DNA from: Anaerolineales bacterium
GTDB taxonomy: Bacteria; Chloroflexota; Anaerolineae; Anaerolineales; Villigracilaceae
Length of the DNA stretch: 64,000 nt
Direction: 5' to 3'
NCBI GenBank assembly: GCA_016789025.1
Contig: JAEURC010000069.1
Coordinates: 62,001-126,000 of the forward strand
The position numbers and the translations under genes are program-made. Positions 1-9,804 of the stretch are shown piece after piece (the first letter of the stretch is position 1; every line of letters begins with the position of its first letter). The notes under the pieces were generated by a model. That model did not search any database. It saw only the letters and a list, made by a program, of their open reading frames with translations, and had not been told where the DNA came from.

Positions 1-2377
1 CGCTTAACAATTTGTCCGATAGCGGATCTTCCACCTTCTGTTGGATCACGCGGCGGAGGGGGCGGGCGCCGAATTCGGTATCATACCCAAGGTCCGCGAG
101 GGAGGCGAGGGCTTCGGGTGTGGCGGTCAGGATGAGGTCATGTTCCTTGAGGCGCTCCGCTACTTTATCCAGTTCGAGCGAGACAATCTGCTGGATGTCT
201 TCCTTGTTGAGCGCGCGGAAGATCACGGTCGCGTCGAGGCGGTTGATGAACTCGGGGCGGAACGCGCGCTTGAGCGATTCGTTCAACTTCTTGCGCATGT
301 CTTCATACGAGAGCCGCTCTTCGGTCACTTCATCGCGTTTGAGCGCGAAGCCGAGCGACGATTGTTTCTTGATCACGTCCGCGCCGATGTTGGAGGTCAT
401 CACGATGATCGCGTTGCGGAAATCCACTTTGCGGCCCTTCGCATCGGAGAGGTGACCCTCTTCCATGATCTGCAGCAGCATGTTGTGAACTTCAGGATGC
501 GCCTTTTCCACTTCGTCGAACACGACAATCGAATATGGTCTGCGGCGCAAAGCTTCTGTCAATTGACCAGCCTCTTCGTAGCCGATGTATCCCGGAGGCG
601 CGCCGACCAAACGTGAGGCGGTGTGCCTTTCCATGAACTCGGACATATCGAGTTGGATCGCGGCTTCTTCACTGCCGAACATAAATTTGGCGAGCGTTTT
701 GGTTAATTCTGTTTTGCCGACGCCTGTGGGACCGAGGAACATAAACGAACCGATCGGGCGTTTCGGGTCTTTCAACCCGGCGCGCGCGCGGCGGACGGCG
801 CGTGAGATGGCGATGATGGCGTCTTCCTGTCCGATGATTCCTTTGCGGAGTTCGTCTTCCATTTTGAGCAAGCGTTGCGATTCTGCTTCCGCAAGTTGCA
901 TGAGCGGGACGCCCGTCCACATCGAAACCACTTCGGCAATGTCTTCCGCCGACACGACAGGGCTGTTCGCGCGATCCCAGCCTGTGCGCAGGCGTTCGAT
1001 CTGCTCGCTCAATTCCGTCTCGCGCTCCTGCCATTCGATGATGTCTTCGTTGTTGCCTTCTTCTTGCGCGAGCGAGCGGTTCTGGCGGGCTTGCCTTAAT
1101 TGGCTGAATAAATCCTTGGCATGTTTCGCGGCGGGACTCTTATACATGCGCACGCGAGACGATGATTCGTCGATCAGGTCTATCGCTTTGTCGGGGAGGA
1201 AGCGTTCGGTCACATAGCGAGTGGATAAATGCGCGGCAGCTTCAAGCGCTTCATCAGATATCACAAGGTGATGATGTTCCTCATAAGCGGAACGAATCCC
1301 TTTCAGGATTTGGATTGTCTCTTCCTCGGAAGGCTCGTCCACTTGGATGGGTTGGAATCGGCGTTCGAGCGCGGCGTCCGATTCGATGTGTTTGCGATAT
1401 TCGTCCATCGTGGTCGCGCCGATCACTTGCAACTCGCCGCGCGATAACGCGGGCTTGAGGATGTTCGCCGCGTCTACCGAGGAGCCAGCGGCTCCTGCGC
1501 CGACGAGCATGTGAACTTCATCAATAAAAAGAATTGCTCCAGATTGCTTCAACTCGTCGATCACGCGTTTGAGTCGTTCCTCGAACTGACCGCGATACAT
1601 CGTGCCAGCCACAAGCGAGCCGACATCGAGTTGCAGCAAGCGTTTGTTCATCAATGGGGCGGGAACATCGCCGTCAACGATTCGTTGAGCGAGTCCCTCG
1701 ACGATGGCGGTTTTACCCACGCCCGGCTCGCCGATCAACGCGGGATTGTTCTTCGTGCGCCGCGCCAAAATTTGAATGACGCGCTCGATCTCCATTTGAC
1801 GACCGATGACCGGGTCGAGTTTTTTCTCTTCGGCTTTGGTCGTCAAATCGCTTGCAAGTTGATCAATGAGAGGAGTTTTCTGATTAGGTTGCGCGCCTCG
1901 CGCGGGTCCCGCGCCGGCGGGCGTCGGTGAGGCAGAAGCGGATTCGTTCAGCACGCGGCGAGTCTGCCGGCGGATCTGATCCGGCGTCACGCCGAGTCGG
2001 CGCAACACTTCCAGCGCGGCGCCATCCACGCGGACTAGCCCAAGCAAAATATGTTCTGTGCCGATGTAATGATGACCGAGTCGGCGCGCTTCATCCACGG
2101 CAAGTTCGAGGACTTGCTGCGTGTCGCCCGCGAGTTCCACGCGGCTGGGGTCAAACCCAACCGAACCGGAGGAAACGCGGCGAATCACTTCGCGCACGCG
2201 ATCGGACGTCATGCCGAGTTCGCGCAGGACGCGCCCGGCAACTCCGCCCTCTTCATCCATTAAACCTAACAATAAATGCTCTGTGCCGATATTATTGTTG
2301 CGGGATTGCTCAGCCTCTTGATGTGCCAGGCTCAAAACCCGTCTTGCTCGCTGTGTAAATCGCTCCATTCCAGCCAT
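1..2377 (-). CDS. clpC: ATP-dependent Clp protease ATP-binding subunit ClpC (3' end outside window)
   Basis: Class I AAA+ unfoldase that feeds substrates to ClpP in the cytoplasm. The leftward reading frame opens with ATG at 2377, 8 nt after an AGGAG ribosome site, and runs off the window after 792 residues, so only the C-terminal tip is missing. In order: two Clp N-terminal repeats (residues 1-145), first AAA module with Walker A GEPGVGKT (216-223) and Walker B ILFIDEVH near 282, a middle coiled-coil region (about 400-490), second AAA module with GPTGVGKT near 546, and the start of the D2-small domain. The short middle domain and double Clp_N favour ClpC over ClpB. It diverges from the LOG-family gene at 2517. 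Confidence 0.95.
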   Translation of the reverse strand, partial: MAGMERFTQRARRVLSLAHQEAEQSRNNNIGTEHLLLGLMDEEGGVAGRVLRELGMTSDRVREVIRRVSSGSVGFDPSRVELAGDTQQVLELAVDEARRLGHHYIGTEHILLGLVRVDGAALEVLRRLGVTPDQIRRQTRRVLNESASASPTPAGAGPARGAQPNQKTPLIDQLASDLTTKAEEKKLDPVIGRQMEIERVIQILARRTKNNPALIGEPGVGKTAIVEGLAQRIVDGDVPAPLMNKRLLQLDVGSLVAGTMYRGQFEERLKRVIDELKQSGAILFIDEVHMLVGAGAAGSSVDAANILKPALSRGELQVIGATTMDEYRKHIESDAALERRFQPIQVDEPSEEETIQILKGIRSAYEEHHHLVISDEALEAAAHLSTRYVTERFLPDKAIDLIDESSSRVRMYKSPAAKHAKDLFSQLRQARQNRSLAQEEGNNEDIIEWQERETELSEQIERLRTGWDRANSPVVSAEDIAEVVSMWTGVPLMQLAEAESQRLLKMEDELRKGIIGQEDAIIAISRAVRRARAGLKDPKRPIGSFMFLGPTGVGKTELTKTLAKFMFGSEEAAIQLDMSEFMERHTASRLVGAPPGYIGYEEAGQLTEALRRRPYSIVVFDEVEKAHPEVHNMLLQIMEEGHLSDAKGRKVDFRNAIIVMTSNIGADVIKKQSSLGFALKRDEVTEERLSYEDMRKKLNESLKRAFRPEFINRLDATVIFRALNKEDIQQIVSLELDKVAERLKEHDLILTATPEALASLADLGYDTEFGARPLRRVIQQKVEDPLSDKLLS

Positions 2378-2442
2378 GATTTTTTCTCCTGAACGTGGAT
2401 GTATTCTACCAAAAAGCCTAACGAGTCGTTGTAGGAAAAAGA

Positions 2443-2471
2443 TTAGAGTTTGTTTACAACACTGATACAAT
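2443..2471 (+). promoter_or_regulatory. possible promoter of the LOG-family gene
   Basis: TTAGAG (2443-2448) and TACAAT (2466-2471) are separated by 17 nt and lie 45 nt before the start codon, in the divergent clpC/LOG spacer. The -10 is good and the -35 is weak. Confidence 0.3.
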
Positions 2472-2516
2472 TCATTGCAAGGTTGAAATTTCTAGCCAGA
2501 GATAAAGGATGATCTT

Positions 2517-3098
2517 ATGCAATCAATTTGTGTCTTCTGCGGATCTTCAGATGCGGTTCATTCCGACTATTTTACTGCGGCGCATTCCCTCGGCATTCTC
2601 CTAGCCAATAAAGGGATTCGCCTGGTCTTCGGCGGTGGCAAAACTGGCCTGATGGGCGCGGTAGCCGATGGCGCGCTCTCTGCCGGTGGGGAAGTGGTCG
2701 GCGTTATCATCCCTTCGATGAACAACCCGGCTCTTGCACATGACGGATTGACCCGTATGGATGTTCCACCTGATATGCACGGGCGTAAAGCTCGCATGCA
2801 CGAACTTGCCGATGGATACATTGCCATGCCCGGCGGTTTCGGCACCTTCGACGAATTGTTCGAAACTATCACCTGGGCGCAGACTGGCGCGCACCAAAAA
2901 CCTGTAGGGTTGTTGAACGTGAGAAATTATTATGCGCCCTTGCTCGCCGCCATGGATTATGCCGTGGAGGAAGGCTTCATTTTTAATGAACATCGCAATT
3001 CGATCTCATGCGACTCTGATCCCGTAAAATTGTTGGATGCGATGGCGAAGTATGAACATCCGCACGAGGCGGTGAAGCGGTGGTTGAGGGAGGGGTAG
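2517..3098 (+). CDS. LOG family protein (TIGR00730 Rossmann fold), putative nucleoside 5'-monophosphate phosphoribohydrolase
   Basis: A 193-residue single-domain lysine-decarboxylase-like (LOG) protein. Family members hydrolyse cytokinin nucleotides or other nucleoside monophosphates to free base plus ribose 5-phosphate. The two signature motifs are intact: GGGKTGLMG (residues 39-47) and PGGFGTFDE (105-113). The Arg and Glu of the second motif region form the active site in characterised relatives. The length is normal and the start has an AAAGGATG ribosome site. It stands alone, divergent from clpC and upstream of an unrelated VOC gene. The in vivo substrate cannot be read from sequence. Confidence 0.9.
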   Translation: MQSICVFCGSSDAVHSDYFTAAHSLGILLANKGIRLVFGGGKTGLMGAVADGALSAGGEVVGVIIPSMNNPALAHDGLTRMDVPPDMHGRKARMHELADGYIAMPGGFGTFDELFETITWAQTGAHQKPVGLLNVRNYYAPLLAAMDYAVEEGFIFNEHRNSISCDSDPVKLLDAMAKYEHPHEAVKRWLREG

Positions 3099-3164
3099 TT
3101 TTGTGGTTGGATAGTCGAGTAGTTGCGTAGTCCGCGCTGTGCATTGCGTAAGTGAGAATGAAGG

Positions 3165-3854
3165 ATGAAAATTTTGCGGCTTGAACTTCAAGCAAAAGAC
3201 TTGCGCGCGCAAGCGGATTTTTATTCCAATGTTCTTGAATTGCCGGTAACATTGGCAACCGAAATATTGGAAGTGCGGGCGGGCGAAACAATCCTGACGT
3301 TTGTGAACGCGGCACCCGATTTCGATGGCGCGTATCACTTCGCGTTCAATATCCCTGCGAATCAACTCCTCGCGGCAAAAGCTTGGATTGCCAGTCGCGT
3401 TCCCTTGTTATGCGATGAAAACGGAAGGGATGATTTCGATTCGTCGAATTGGAATTCGCACTCGGTTTACTTCAAAGACGCAGCGGGGAATGTGCTTGAA
3501 TTTATCGCCCGGCGTGAGTTGAAGAATCCGGTCGAGGGCGAATTTGACAGCCGTCACATTATGAATGTCAGTGAGATCGGCTTGCCATCGGAGGATGTGA
3601 TTGGGTTGGCGGATGAACTCTGCGCAACGCTGGGATTATCCGTTTTTCATCAAGAACCGTATGAAAGTTTTACCCCCGTTGGCGATGATAATGGATTATT
3701 TATCCTGCCGGTCAAGGATCGTATCTGGTATCCCAAATCGGGCGTGCCAGCAGAACTATTGCCGATTGAGGCAATTGTCGAAACCAATGGGCGGCAATGG
3801 GAACTCCGCGGCGTCCCTTATGAGATCATTTTTCAAAGCCCATCCACGCTTTGA
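3165..3854 (+). CDS. VOC (glyoxalase/bleomycin-resistance fold) family protein
   Basis: 229 residues with a first VOC module at about residues 1-115 (MKILRLELQAKDLRAQADFY start, then the metal-site-like segment NVLEFIAR near 110) and a second, more degenerate half to the end. Members are metal-dependent dioxygenases, isomerases or binding proteins, and this one has no assigned substrate. ATG at 3165 follows GAAGG closely. Its last 29 nt overlap the 3' end of the convergent glycosyltransferase gene (3826-3854), so the two transcripts are antisense to each other there. Confidence 0.75.
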   Translation: MKILRLELQAKDLRAQADFYSNVLELPVTLATEILEVRAGETILTFVNAAPDFDGAYHFAFNIPANQLLAAKAWIASRVPLLCDENGRDDFDSSNWNSHSVYFKDAAGNVLEFIARRELKNPVEGEFDSRHIMNVSEIGLPSEDVIGLADELCATLGLSVFHQEPYESFTPVGDDNGLFILPVKDRIWYPKSGVPAELLPIEAIVETNGRQWELRGVPYEIIFQSPSTL

Positions 3855-5064
3855 CTCGCTTCCATGAAGATGGTTTTTCGCGTTTTTCCAACTCCTGTTG
3901 CTTGATCAATTTCCTATAATACTGTTCATGTAGAAGTTGCACGCGCTCATGGTCGTAGTTTTCGGCGAGACGGCGGCTCTCCTCGCCCATTTGTTTTGCC
4001 AGCGCGGGCGCTTCGATGATTTGCGCGATTGCCTCTGCCATGGCGCGCGCGTCACCGGGTTTAACCAGATAGCCATTTTCGCCGTGATGCACCACTTCAG
4101 GGATGGATGTGGCTTCGAATGCGGCGAGGGGCAGTCCGCTTGCGGCGGCTTCGAGGAGCACCAGCCCCTGCGATTCGACTTCAGACGCCATCACGAATAC
4201 GTTCGCAAGGCGATAAACATCGGGCAAACCGTCGTTCATTGACATGTAACCGGTAAAGTGAACCCGGGCTTGTATCTCCAACGCCTTGGCGAGGCTGACA
4301 AGTTTTTCTTTTTCTTTTCCATCTCCCACGATCAGCAAATGCGCGGGCGATGATTTCATCACTTCCGCCGCGGCGTGGATGACGCGTTCAACCATTTTTT
4401 CAGGATCGAGCCGCCCCACGTGCAGGATGATGGGAACGTCGAGGGGTAGATTCAGCCTGCGCCTGGTGGAGGCAGTTTCCCCGTCGGAAAGAGGCGGGTG
4501 AAACAGGCGCGTGTCGATCCCGCATGGGATGGTCTCCGAGTCGATGCCCATGGCGCCGGTCACGATATCGGTCACGGTTTTGGTGGTGGTGATGACCGAA
4601 GTGGATTTGCGCGCGAGGATATCCAGATATTTCCAACCCGCTTTTTCCACGGCTTTGTCCAGCCCGCCCCGGTCGGTGAACACGGCGGTTACATACCATG
4701 GAAGCATGTGAACAGTGAACGTGGTTGGGATGTGGCGCCGCTGTGCGTATTCAAAACCAACCCAGCAAAGAATAGGCTCGTGAGAGTGAATAATATCCGG
4801 TTGAAATTTTTCGAGCGCTTTTAAAATGGAGGCGCGCGGATACACGAGGAATCGTTGACCCACTCGCAAGGGGTGGTACATTGACCTTAGCCGTTGGATG
4901 GTCAGATTTTTTTTGGTGGAAATGTAGGGATGATTTTTATCGCTTGCCGCAATCACCAGCACCTGATGACCGTGTGCCGCCATATCTTGGGCAAGTTGTT
5001 CGACGACGATCGAAGCGCCGCTGATCATGGGCGGGTAGGATTGGGTGATGTACGCGATTCTCAT
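3826..5064 (-). CDS. glycosyltransferase family 4 protein (GT-B fold)
   Basis: 412 residues. The N-terminal acceptor domain begins MRIAYITQSYPPMISGAS, a typical GT4 opening with a glycine-rich loop. The C-terminal nucleotide-sugar domain has the linker ILHVGRLDPEK (about 215-225) and the donor-site E-x7-E region ASEVESQGLVLLEA (about 292-305). It probably transfers a hexose or mannose from a nucleotide sugar to a lipid or polysaccharide acceptor at the inner face of the membrane. It is the last gene of a leftward group with the VTT membrane protein (24 nt away) and the alpha/beta hydrolase, which suggests a role in a cell-envelope lipid. The acceptor is unknown. Confidence 0.88.
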   Translation of the reverse strand: MRIAYITQSYPPMISGASIVVEQLAQDMAAHGHQVLVIAASDKNHPYISTKKNLTIQRLRSMYHPLRVGQRFLVYPRASILKALEKFQPDIIHSHEPILCWVGFEYAQRRHIPTTFTVHMLPWYVTAVFTDRGGLDKAVEKAGWKYLDILARKSTSVITTTKTVTDIVTGAMGIDSETIPCGIDTRLFHPPLSDGETASTRRRLNLPLDVPIILHVGRLDPEKMVERVIHAAAEVMKSSPAHLLIVGDGKEKEKLVSLAKALEIQARVHFTGYMSMNDGLPDVYRLANVFVMASEVESQGLVLLEAAASGLPLAAFEATSIPEVVHHGENGYLVKPGDARAMAEAIAQIIEAPALAKQMGEESRRLAENYDHERVQLLHEQYYRKLIKQQELEKREKPSSWKRVKAWMGFEK

Positions 5065-5088
5065 AGCGGACTCGGTTCAATACTTCAC

Positions 5089-5751
5089 TTACGGCTGGTT
5101 TGCCCTTTGGTAGCGTCGCGCCACGAACCAGCCTGCCACTCCTAAAACGACAAACCCGACGAGGAAGACCCAGATCAGCGCGGGAATCTGGTTGACGTAC
5201 GCGCCGACAGTAACCGTGAGGATACTGGCGATACCGCGCCCCAGCATGTTTGCCAGTAGGAAGCGGCGCGGCTCCATACTGCCAAGACCCGCCACGTAAC
5301 ACATTGCGTCATTTGGGATTAACGGCATCACCAGCGTGATCACGTAAAACGCCACACCCTGACCTGCCGCGCTTTTATCCCAGCGATCGAGGGTGGCGGG
5401 GGCGATCCACTTTTCGGCGAATGGACGCCCAAACTTGCGGGAGAGCCAGAATGCGATCTGCCCGCCCAGCACGAGGCTGGTCCATGTGATGAGGATGCCG
5501 CCGATGAAGCCGTAGATGTATCCGCTGGCGATCATCAATGCCTGACCGGGGATGAAGGCGATAAACGCCTGGAGGATGAAAAGCAGGAACAGTACGGCGG
5601 GTCCCCAATAGCCATATCCGCGAATCGATTCGATCACCGCGTCTAAATTGCTAAACCAGCGCAGAGATTGCATGATGGGCAGGCGATAGACCCATAACAG
5701 GATCAGCGATAAAACGATCGACGAGTAAAGAATGACTTTTTGTAACGACAT
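5089..5751 (-). CDS. TVP38/TMEM64 (VTT/DedA-like) family membrane protein
   Basis: A 220-residue polytopic inner-membrane protein. It has an N-terminal membrane segment (about 7-24), then the VTT core with AFIPGQALMIASGYIYG (about 65-82), a second re-entrant region FYVITLVMPLIPNDAMCYVAG (split over about 135-156) and two C-terminal helices. DedA/VTT proteins are linked to lipid scrambling or undecaprenyl-phosphate recycling. It is middle gene of a leftward trio, 8 nt after the alpha/beta hydrolase stop and 24 nt before the glycosyltransferase. This context fits envelope-lipid transport, but that role is inferred. Confidence 0.85.
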   Translation of the reverse strand: MSLQKVILYSSIVLSLILLWVYRLPIMQSLRWFSNLDAVIESIRGYGYWGPAVLFLLFILQAFIAFIPGQALMIASGYIYGFIGGILITWTSLVLGGQIAFWLSRKFGRPFAEKWIAPATLDRWDKSAAGQGVAFYVITLVMPLIPNDAMCYVAGLGSMEPRRFLLANMLGRGIASILTVTVGAYVNQIPALIWVFLVGFVVLGVAGWFVARRYQRANQP

Positions 5752-5759
5752 GGTTTGAA

Positions 5760-6638
5760 TTATGTGTGCGCCCGCATGAACGCGTTGACCGTCCCATAGA
5801 ATCCTTCGTTCAACTCCTCGAAAGTAAAGGGACGCGGCGGCTGGTGGAAGGGATAGGTGAGCCTCACGACGTTCATATCTGCAAAATGAGTTTCAGCAAT
5901 GTTTAGCGTGGTATCAAAGCGCAAGAGCGGATCGTAAATGGACATGGCGAAATAACAGGGCGTTTTGTGTTTTTCCGAAGGCGGGTCGAACTCCATCGTT
6001 AAAATTTCGGTGATCTGCGAGGAGAGAATGTCGAATGTGGTGGTGGTGGTGCGCGGAAGTTTTCGCTTCAGCGGAATTGTATCCTCAAGTTTGCCGATGG
6101 CGCGCACAAACGTAATGGCGATCGAGAGCGTGCGGGGGTTGCGCGCGAACTTCACAAAGAGGGTCTGTAACCAACGCCGTTTGAACTGCTGGATGACGTG
6201 ATACAACATGGTCAACCGCGTTTTGGAATAGGGAAGCGCCTTCCACCCGAGGCAGGGGGCGATGAGGATCAAACGGTCGATGCGCGCGGAGAGGCGTTTG
6301 AAGGCGCACATGGCGAGGATGCCACCGAATGAAAAACCCATCAGGTTGAAGCGATCGTATCCGAGTTTGTCGGCGAGTTGCTCCACAAGTTCGGCGACCC
6401 GCGCGCTGGAAAACGAGCCTTTGAACGGCGAGGATTGCGCGTGCCCGGGGAGTTCAAAAAAATATACTTTGAACCATTGTCCCATGAACTGGACGAGGGT
6501 GAGCCAGTCTTCCCATTCTGAAATAGTGGCGGGCACCATGATGAGCGGTTCGCCTTCGCCCACTTCTAACACGTGCAGGCGCGAGAGGGGCAGGTCGATG
6601 AAATAGGTTTGATACGATGGCGGCTGAGAGGTGGACAC
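5760..6638 (-). CDS. alpha/beta hydrolase
   Basis: Alpha/beta hydrolase-fold protein of about 292 residues. The nucleophile elbow GFSFGG follows a strand (NLMGFSFGGILAM), the oxyanion segment is MVPATISEWEDW, and a C-terminal His lies near TYPFHQPP. The frame stays open upstream to 6824, but that extension is unlike the family and contains a dispersed repeat. AAGGAG sits directly before ATG 6644 and at ideal distance (6 nt) from GTG 6638, so GTG 6638 is preferred. Substrate unknown; probably an esterase or lipase-like enzyme in an envelope-lipid operon with the next two leftward genes. Confidence 0.8.
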   Translation of the reverse strand: MSTSQPPSYQTYFIDLPLSRLHVLEVGEGEPLIMVPATISEWEDWLTLVQFMGQWFKVYFFELPGHAQSSPFKGSFSSARVAELVEQLADKLGYDRFNLMGFSFGGILAMCAFKRLSARIDRLILIAPCLGWKALPYSKTRLTMLYHVIQQFKRRWLQTLFVKFARNPRTLSIAITFVRAIGKLEDTIPLKRKLPRTTTTTFDILSSQITEILTMEFDPPSEKHKTPCYFAMSIYDPLLRFDTTLNIAETHFADMNVVRLTYPFHQPPRPFTFEELNEGFYGTVNAFMRAHT

Positions 6639-6754
6639 AATCATCTCCTTGATCTGTCCATCTATAGCAGTTTTGATGGGCAAATGCAAGGGCTGGAGGT
6701 TGGGCAATCGCCTTTGGATTTTTGGCTCTACCGTTTTTAATGTGACAACGCTTT

Positions 6755-6794
6755 GCAAACACAAAGGCTTACACTGAGCCTGACGAAGTGACAC
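6755..6794. repeat. dispersed repeat copy (CAGGCTCA family) in a 374-nt non-coding stretch
   Basis: The stretch 6639-7012 has no convincing gene. It holds this 40-nt element, whose reverse complement matches most of 60909-60947 next to surE (shared core CAGGCTCA and GCCTTTGTGTTT). The rest shows no recognisable RNA or conserved ORF. Confidence 0.7.
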
Positions 6795-6999
6795 GATGGC
6801 CACAAAGGAAAACCCGGAAATCAAGACTCTTTTCTCCCTCTGTGTTAAGGCTCGTTCCTGTTAATGAGGGGAGAGCCGGATTTTTATTCGCTGATCTTCA
6901 CAAATCTGCGCGAATTTTCCCGCGAGGGCAGCGCACACTCGCGCAGATGAGCGGACTATGCTCTTGAAGGGTTTTCTAATGCGATTGCCCCGCCAATGC

Positions 7000-7012
7000 T
7001 ATACTCAACTTT
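7000..7012 (+). promoter_or_regulatory. -10 element predicting a leaderless start for the TSUP gene
   Basis: TATACT at 7000-7005 ends 7 nt before ATG 7013 and there is no Shine-Dalgarno sequence, so transcription would start at or beside the start codon. The same spacing recurs at other genes in the window. Confidence 0.45.
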
Positions 7013-7759
7013 ATGCTCCTCCTCGCCTTCCTTGCCGCGATAGGCGCCGGCGCGGTCAACGCCCTTGCCGGCGGCGGGACGCTGATCACGTTTCCCATGC
7101 TTGTCTTTTTAGGAATCCCTCCGGTCACCGCGAGTGTGACGAACACCGTCGCGCTTTGCCCCGGTTACCTCGGCGGGACTCTCGCCCAGCGCAACGATCT
7201 GCGCGGACAGGAAAAACGGTTGCGGCTGATCGTCCCTGCGAGCATCGTCGGCGGCGTGCTGGGCGGATATCTCCTTTTGCAAACGGGAGAAAAGTTGTTC
7301 AGCGACCTCGTTCCCTTTTTGATCCTGCTGGCATCGGGCTTGCTTGCCGCGCAGGATCCGATCCGGGCATGGCTTACGCGTCGACTGGGAGAATCGCATC
7401 ATTCGCTTGAATCGTTCACATGGCTCCCGGTTGGGTTGGCTTCGATCTACGGCGGGTATTTCGGCGCGGGGTTGGGCGTGATGCTCCTTTCCGCGCTGGG
7501 ATTGACCGTCAACGATTCACTCACGCGGTTGAATGCGTTGAAGCAGGCGGTGTCGTTCATTGTCAATGTGGCGGCGGCGGTCTTCTTCCTGTTTTCGGGA
7601 AAAGTCGTATGGACTGTGGCAATTGTCATGGCGGTCGGAGCGTTGCTGGGCGGGATGATCGGCGGCAGGCTGGCTGGTCGCGTCAAACCTTCCGTGTTGA
7701 AGTGGATGGTCATCCTCATCGGCGTTGTCATTTCCATCATCTACTTTTTTCGGGGCTGA
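7013..7759 (+). CDS. sulfite exporter TauE/SafE (TSUP) family membrane protein
   Basis: 248 residues, about eight hydrophobic helices. It starts [20 protein letters not shown] with the TSUP signature glycines and GGTLITFP (about residues 22-29), and the internal repeat has [14 protein letters not shown] (about 147-160). Family members export sulfite, sulfoacetate or other organic anions or take up sulfate-like compounds across the inner membrane. It stands alone between divergent and codirectional unrelated genes, so the substrate cannot be inferred. Confidence 0.88.
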   Translation: MLLLAFLAAIGAGAVNALAGGGTLITFPMLVFLGIPPVTASVTNTVALCPGYLGGTLAQRNDLRGQEKRLRLIVPASIVGGVLGGYLLLQTGEKLFSDLVPFLILLASGLLAAQDPIRAWLTRRLGESHHSLESFTWLPVGLASIYGGYFGAGLGVMLLSALGLTVNDSLTRLNALKQAVSFIVNVAAAVFFLFSGKVVWTVAIVMAVGALLGGMIGGRLAGRVKPSVLKWMVILIGVVISIIYFFRG

Positions 7760-7879
7760 ACTTCATTCTCTACCGACATTGTTCGCTTTTTCCGCTTACT
7801 CATCGTCTTTTCATCATTCATCCTTCATCATTCAACCCTCCTGTTTTATAATCCCGCCACAAATTCCAAAGGAGATCTC

Positions 7880-8263
7880 GTGCGAAAAGTTTTATTCATT
7901 CTGTTGCTTGCCAACATCCTGCTCACTGCTTGCGCTTCGTCCGCATCCGACGCGCCCGCGAAAGCGGTTGAAGAGTATCTGAACGCGCTCGTCGCCAAAG
8001 ATGCGGCTCGTCTTCCCACGCTCGTCTGCGGCGATTGGGAGGAGGACGCGCTGATCGAACTCGACTCACTGCAAGCGGTCAACGCGCGGCTCGAGAACGT
8101 GGCATGTTCGCAAACGGGAACCGAAGGCAACTTCGCCCTCGTAGATTGCGCCGGCAGTATCGTCCTCACCTACAACAACGAAGACCAGAACCTTGACCTT
8201 GCGCTCGTCACCTATCAAGTCGTGGAAGAAAGCGGCGAGTGGCTGGTTTGCGGCAAGCAATAG
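7880..8263 (+). CDS. small secreted lipoprotein, function unknown
   Basis: 127 residues. A GTG start follows AAAGGAG. The N-terminal signal peptide MRKVLFILLLANILLTAC ends in a lipobox (LTAC, Cys 18), followed by a Ser/Ala-rich spacer. The mature part (about 100 residues) looks like a small NTF2-like or DUF4878-type fold: AVEEYLNALVAKDAARL and a late VVEESGEWLVCGK strand resemble such domains. It precedes the MBOAT/SGNH group in the same direction with a 72-nt gap and may be an accessory surface component. No specific function can be assigned. Confidence 0.75.
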   Translation: MRKVLFILLLANILLTACASSASDAPAKAVEEYLNALVAKDAARLPTLVCGDWEEDALIELDSLQAVNARLENVACSQTGTEGNFALVDCAGSIVLTYNNEDQNLDLALVTYQVVEESGEWLVCGKQ

Positions 8264-8335
8264 GCTCGAGCAAGTCTCGCAGGTTGCGATCTCGAGTATG
8301 CTCCAACCATTAAACTTGCGGGACGCTTTTTCTTT

Positions 8336-9754
8336 ATGGGACTGAATCAGATCGGCGCTTCGATCCTGACCGCGTTGCTGGTCGGCCTGTGGATGCGCGG
8401 CGCGGCGCGTGGAGTTTTTCTCCTCGCCTTCAGCGCGCTCGCCCTCTTTTGGTTTCAGCCTGCCATTCCGCTCCGTTCCTTTGACTTTTGGATTCCCTCG
8501 CTTTCCATTTTCCTCGTCGTCATCGTTTGGTTCATCACCTCCACTGCCGGCGCGTGGAAGTCTCGCCAAAATATCATCGGGCTGGCTGTCATCATTGGCA
8601 TAGTCGCTCTCGTCGACCTCACGCGTTACATTTTCCCAGACCCGACCCTCACCTCAACCACTCCTCCAAGATTAATCGTCGTCATTGGTTTTTTTGCGCT
8701 TGCAACATTTGCCATTGCGGCATCCACAGTCCTCTCGCGCCGTTTTGCTTTCACTTTAATTCTTGTCATCATCCTGCTTGTCGCAATCCTCCTAATTCTC
8801 AAATCTCCGAATCTCTCGCTCCAACTTAGCGTCTTCTTCCGCTCATTGACCAACCGCCCCCTCGACACTGCCTCCGCGTTGGACTTGCGCTGGCTCGGGT
8901 TTTCATACATTTCCTTCCGTCTCATCCATGTTTTGCGAGATAAACAAACGGGACGCCTGCCCGAACTATCACTGCCTGAATTCGCCACGTATGTTGTTTT
9001 CTTCCCGTCGCTATCCGCCGGCCCCATCGACCGCGCCGAACGGTTCGCCGGAGACCTGCGCGCCGAATTTCGTCTCACGCAAGATGAAACTTTATTGGCG
9101 GGTCAACGTATCGTCGTCGGCTTGTTCAAAAAATTCGTCATCGCCGACACGCTGGCATTGGTGGCGCTCAACGACTCGCTCGCGGCGCAAGTTCACACAC
9201 CAGGCTGGATGTGGTTTCACCTCTACGCTTATGCCTTCCAAATCTACTTCGATTTCAGCGGCTACACCGATATTGCCATTGGCGTTGCGCGTCTCGTGGG
9301 CGTCAAACTCCCTGAAAACTTCACCTCGCCGTATACCAAACCCAACCTCGCGCAATTTTGGAACTCGTGGCACATCACCCTAACGCAATGGATTCGCGCC
9401 TACTTTTTCAACCCCTTCAACCGCTGGATTCGCGGCTACAAATCCCTACCCGCGTGGACGATGCTTCTTGCCGGTCAACTTGCCACCATGCTCATCATCG
9501 GCTTATGGCACGGCGTTACTATTAACTTCATCTTCTGGGGCGCCTGGCACGGACTCGGACTCTTCCTCCAAAACCGCTGGAGCGATTTCGCAAAGGCTCG
9601 TATTGCGGTTACAAATCCGCGCATACAGACAGCCTTGCATATCGGCGGCGTGTTGCTCACCTTTCATTTCGTGGCGCTGGGTTGGGTCTTCTTTGCGCTG
9701 AGCGCCCCCGCGTTATCATTTGAGGTGTTGATGAAGCTATTCGGCATTCACTAA
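8336..9754 (+). CDS. MBOAT family O-acyltransferase (AlgI/DltB-like)
   Basis: A 472-residue polytopic membrane protein with about ten helices. The MBOAT core is clear: SAGPIDRAERF (about 222-232), DFSGYTDIAIG (about 310-320), FWNSWHITLTQWIR (about 341-354) and the catalytic-His region GLWHGVTINFIFWGAWHG (His about 391). These enzymes move acyl groups, usually acetyl, across the membrane onto exopolysaccharide or teichoic-acid-like polymers. It is followed by two SGNH-like genes, the usual partner type (AlgJ/AlgX/DltD), so a surface-glycan acetylation module is likely. The polymer is unknown. The N-terminal half is more divergent than usual. Confidence 0.9.
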   Translation: MGLNQIGASILTALLVGLWMRGAARGVFLLAFSALALFWFQPAIPLRSFDFWIPSLSIFLVVIVWFITSTAGAWKSRQNIIGLAVIIGIVALVDLTRYIFPDPTLTSTTPPRLIVVIGFFALATFAIAASTVLSRRFAFTLILVIILLVAILLILKSPNLSLQLSVFFRSLTNRPLDTASALDLRWLGFSYISFRLIHVLRDKQTGRLPELSLPEFATYVVFFPSLSAGPIDRAERFAGDLRAEFRLTQDETLLAGQRIVVGLFKKFVIADTLALVALNDSLAAQVHTPGWMWFHLYAYAFQIYFDFSGYTDIAIGVARLVGVKLPENFTSPYTKPNLAQFWNSWHITLTQWIRAYFFNPFNRWIRGYKSLPAWTMLLAGQLATMLIIGLWHGVTINFIFWGAWHGLGLFLQNRWSDFAKARIAVTNPRIQTALHIGGVLLTFHFVALGWVFFALSAPALSFEVLMKLFGIH

Positions 9755-9756
9755 CG

Positions 9757-9800
9757 ACCATGGACGATAGACCATGGCTCGTCCATCGCCGCCTGACAGA
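9757..9800. repeat. short palindromic repeat between MBOAT and SGNH genes
   Basis: Contains GACCATGGACGAT and an inverted half (CCATGG...CCATGG). The same core occurs in reverse orientation inside murD near 24525-24550. The first ATG of the SGNH reading frame (9760) lies in this element, so it is not taken as the start. Confidence 0.6.
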
Positions 9801-9804
9801 TAGT

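Noticed and set aside
12-2358. Forward-strand frames at the left end (for example 12-455, 585-1217, 1511-1930)
   Set aside because: They are complementary to clpC, whose leftward frame carries both Walker motifs and Clp_N repeats without interruption.
6639-6824. N-terminal extension of the alpha/beta hydrolase to 6824
   Set aside because: Encoded by a dispersed repeat and non-conserved sequence; AAGGAG supports a start at 6638 or 6644.
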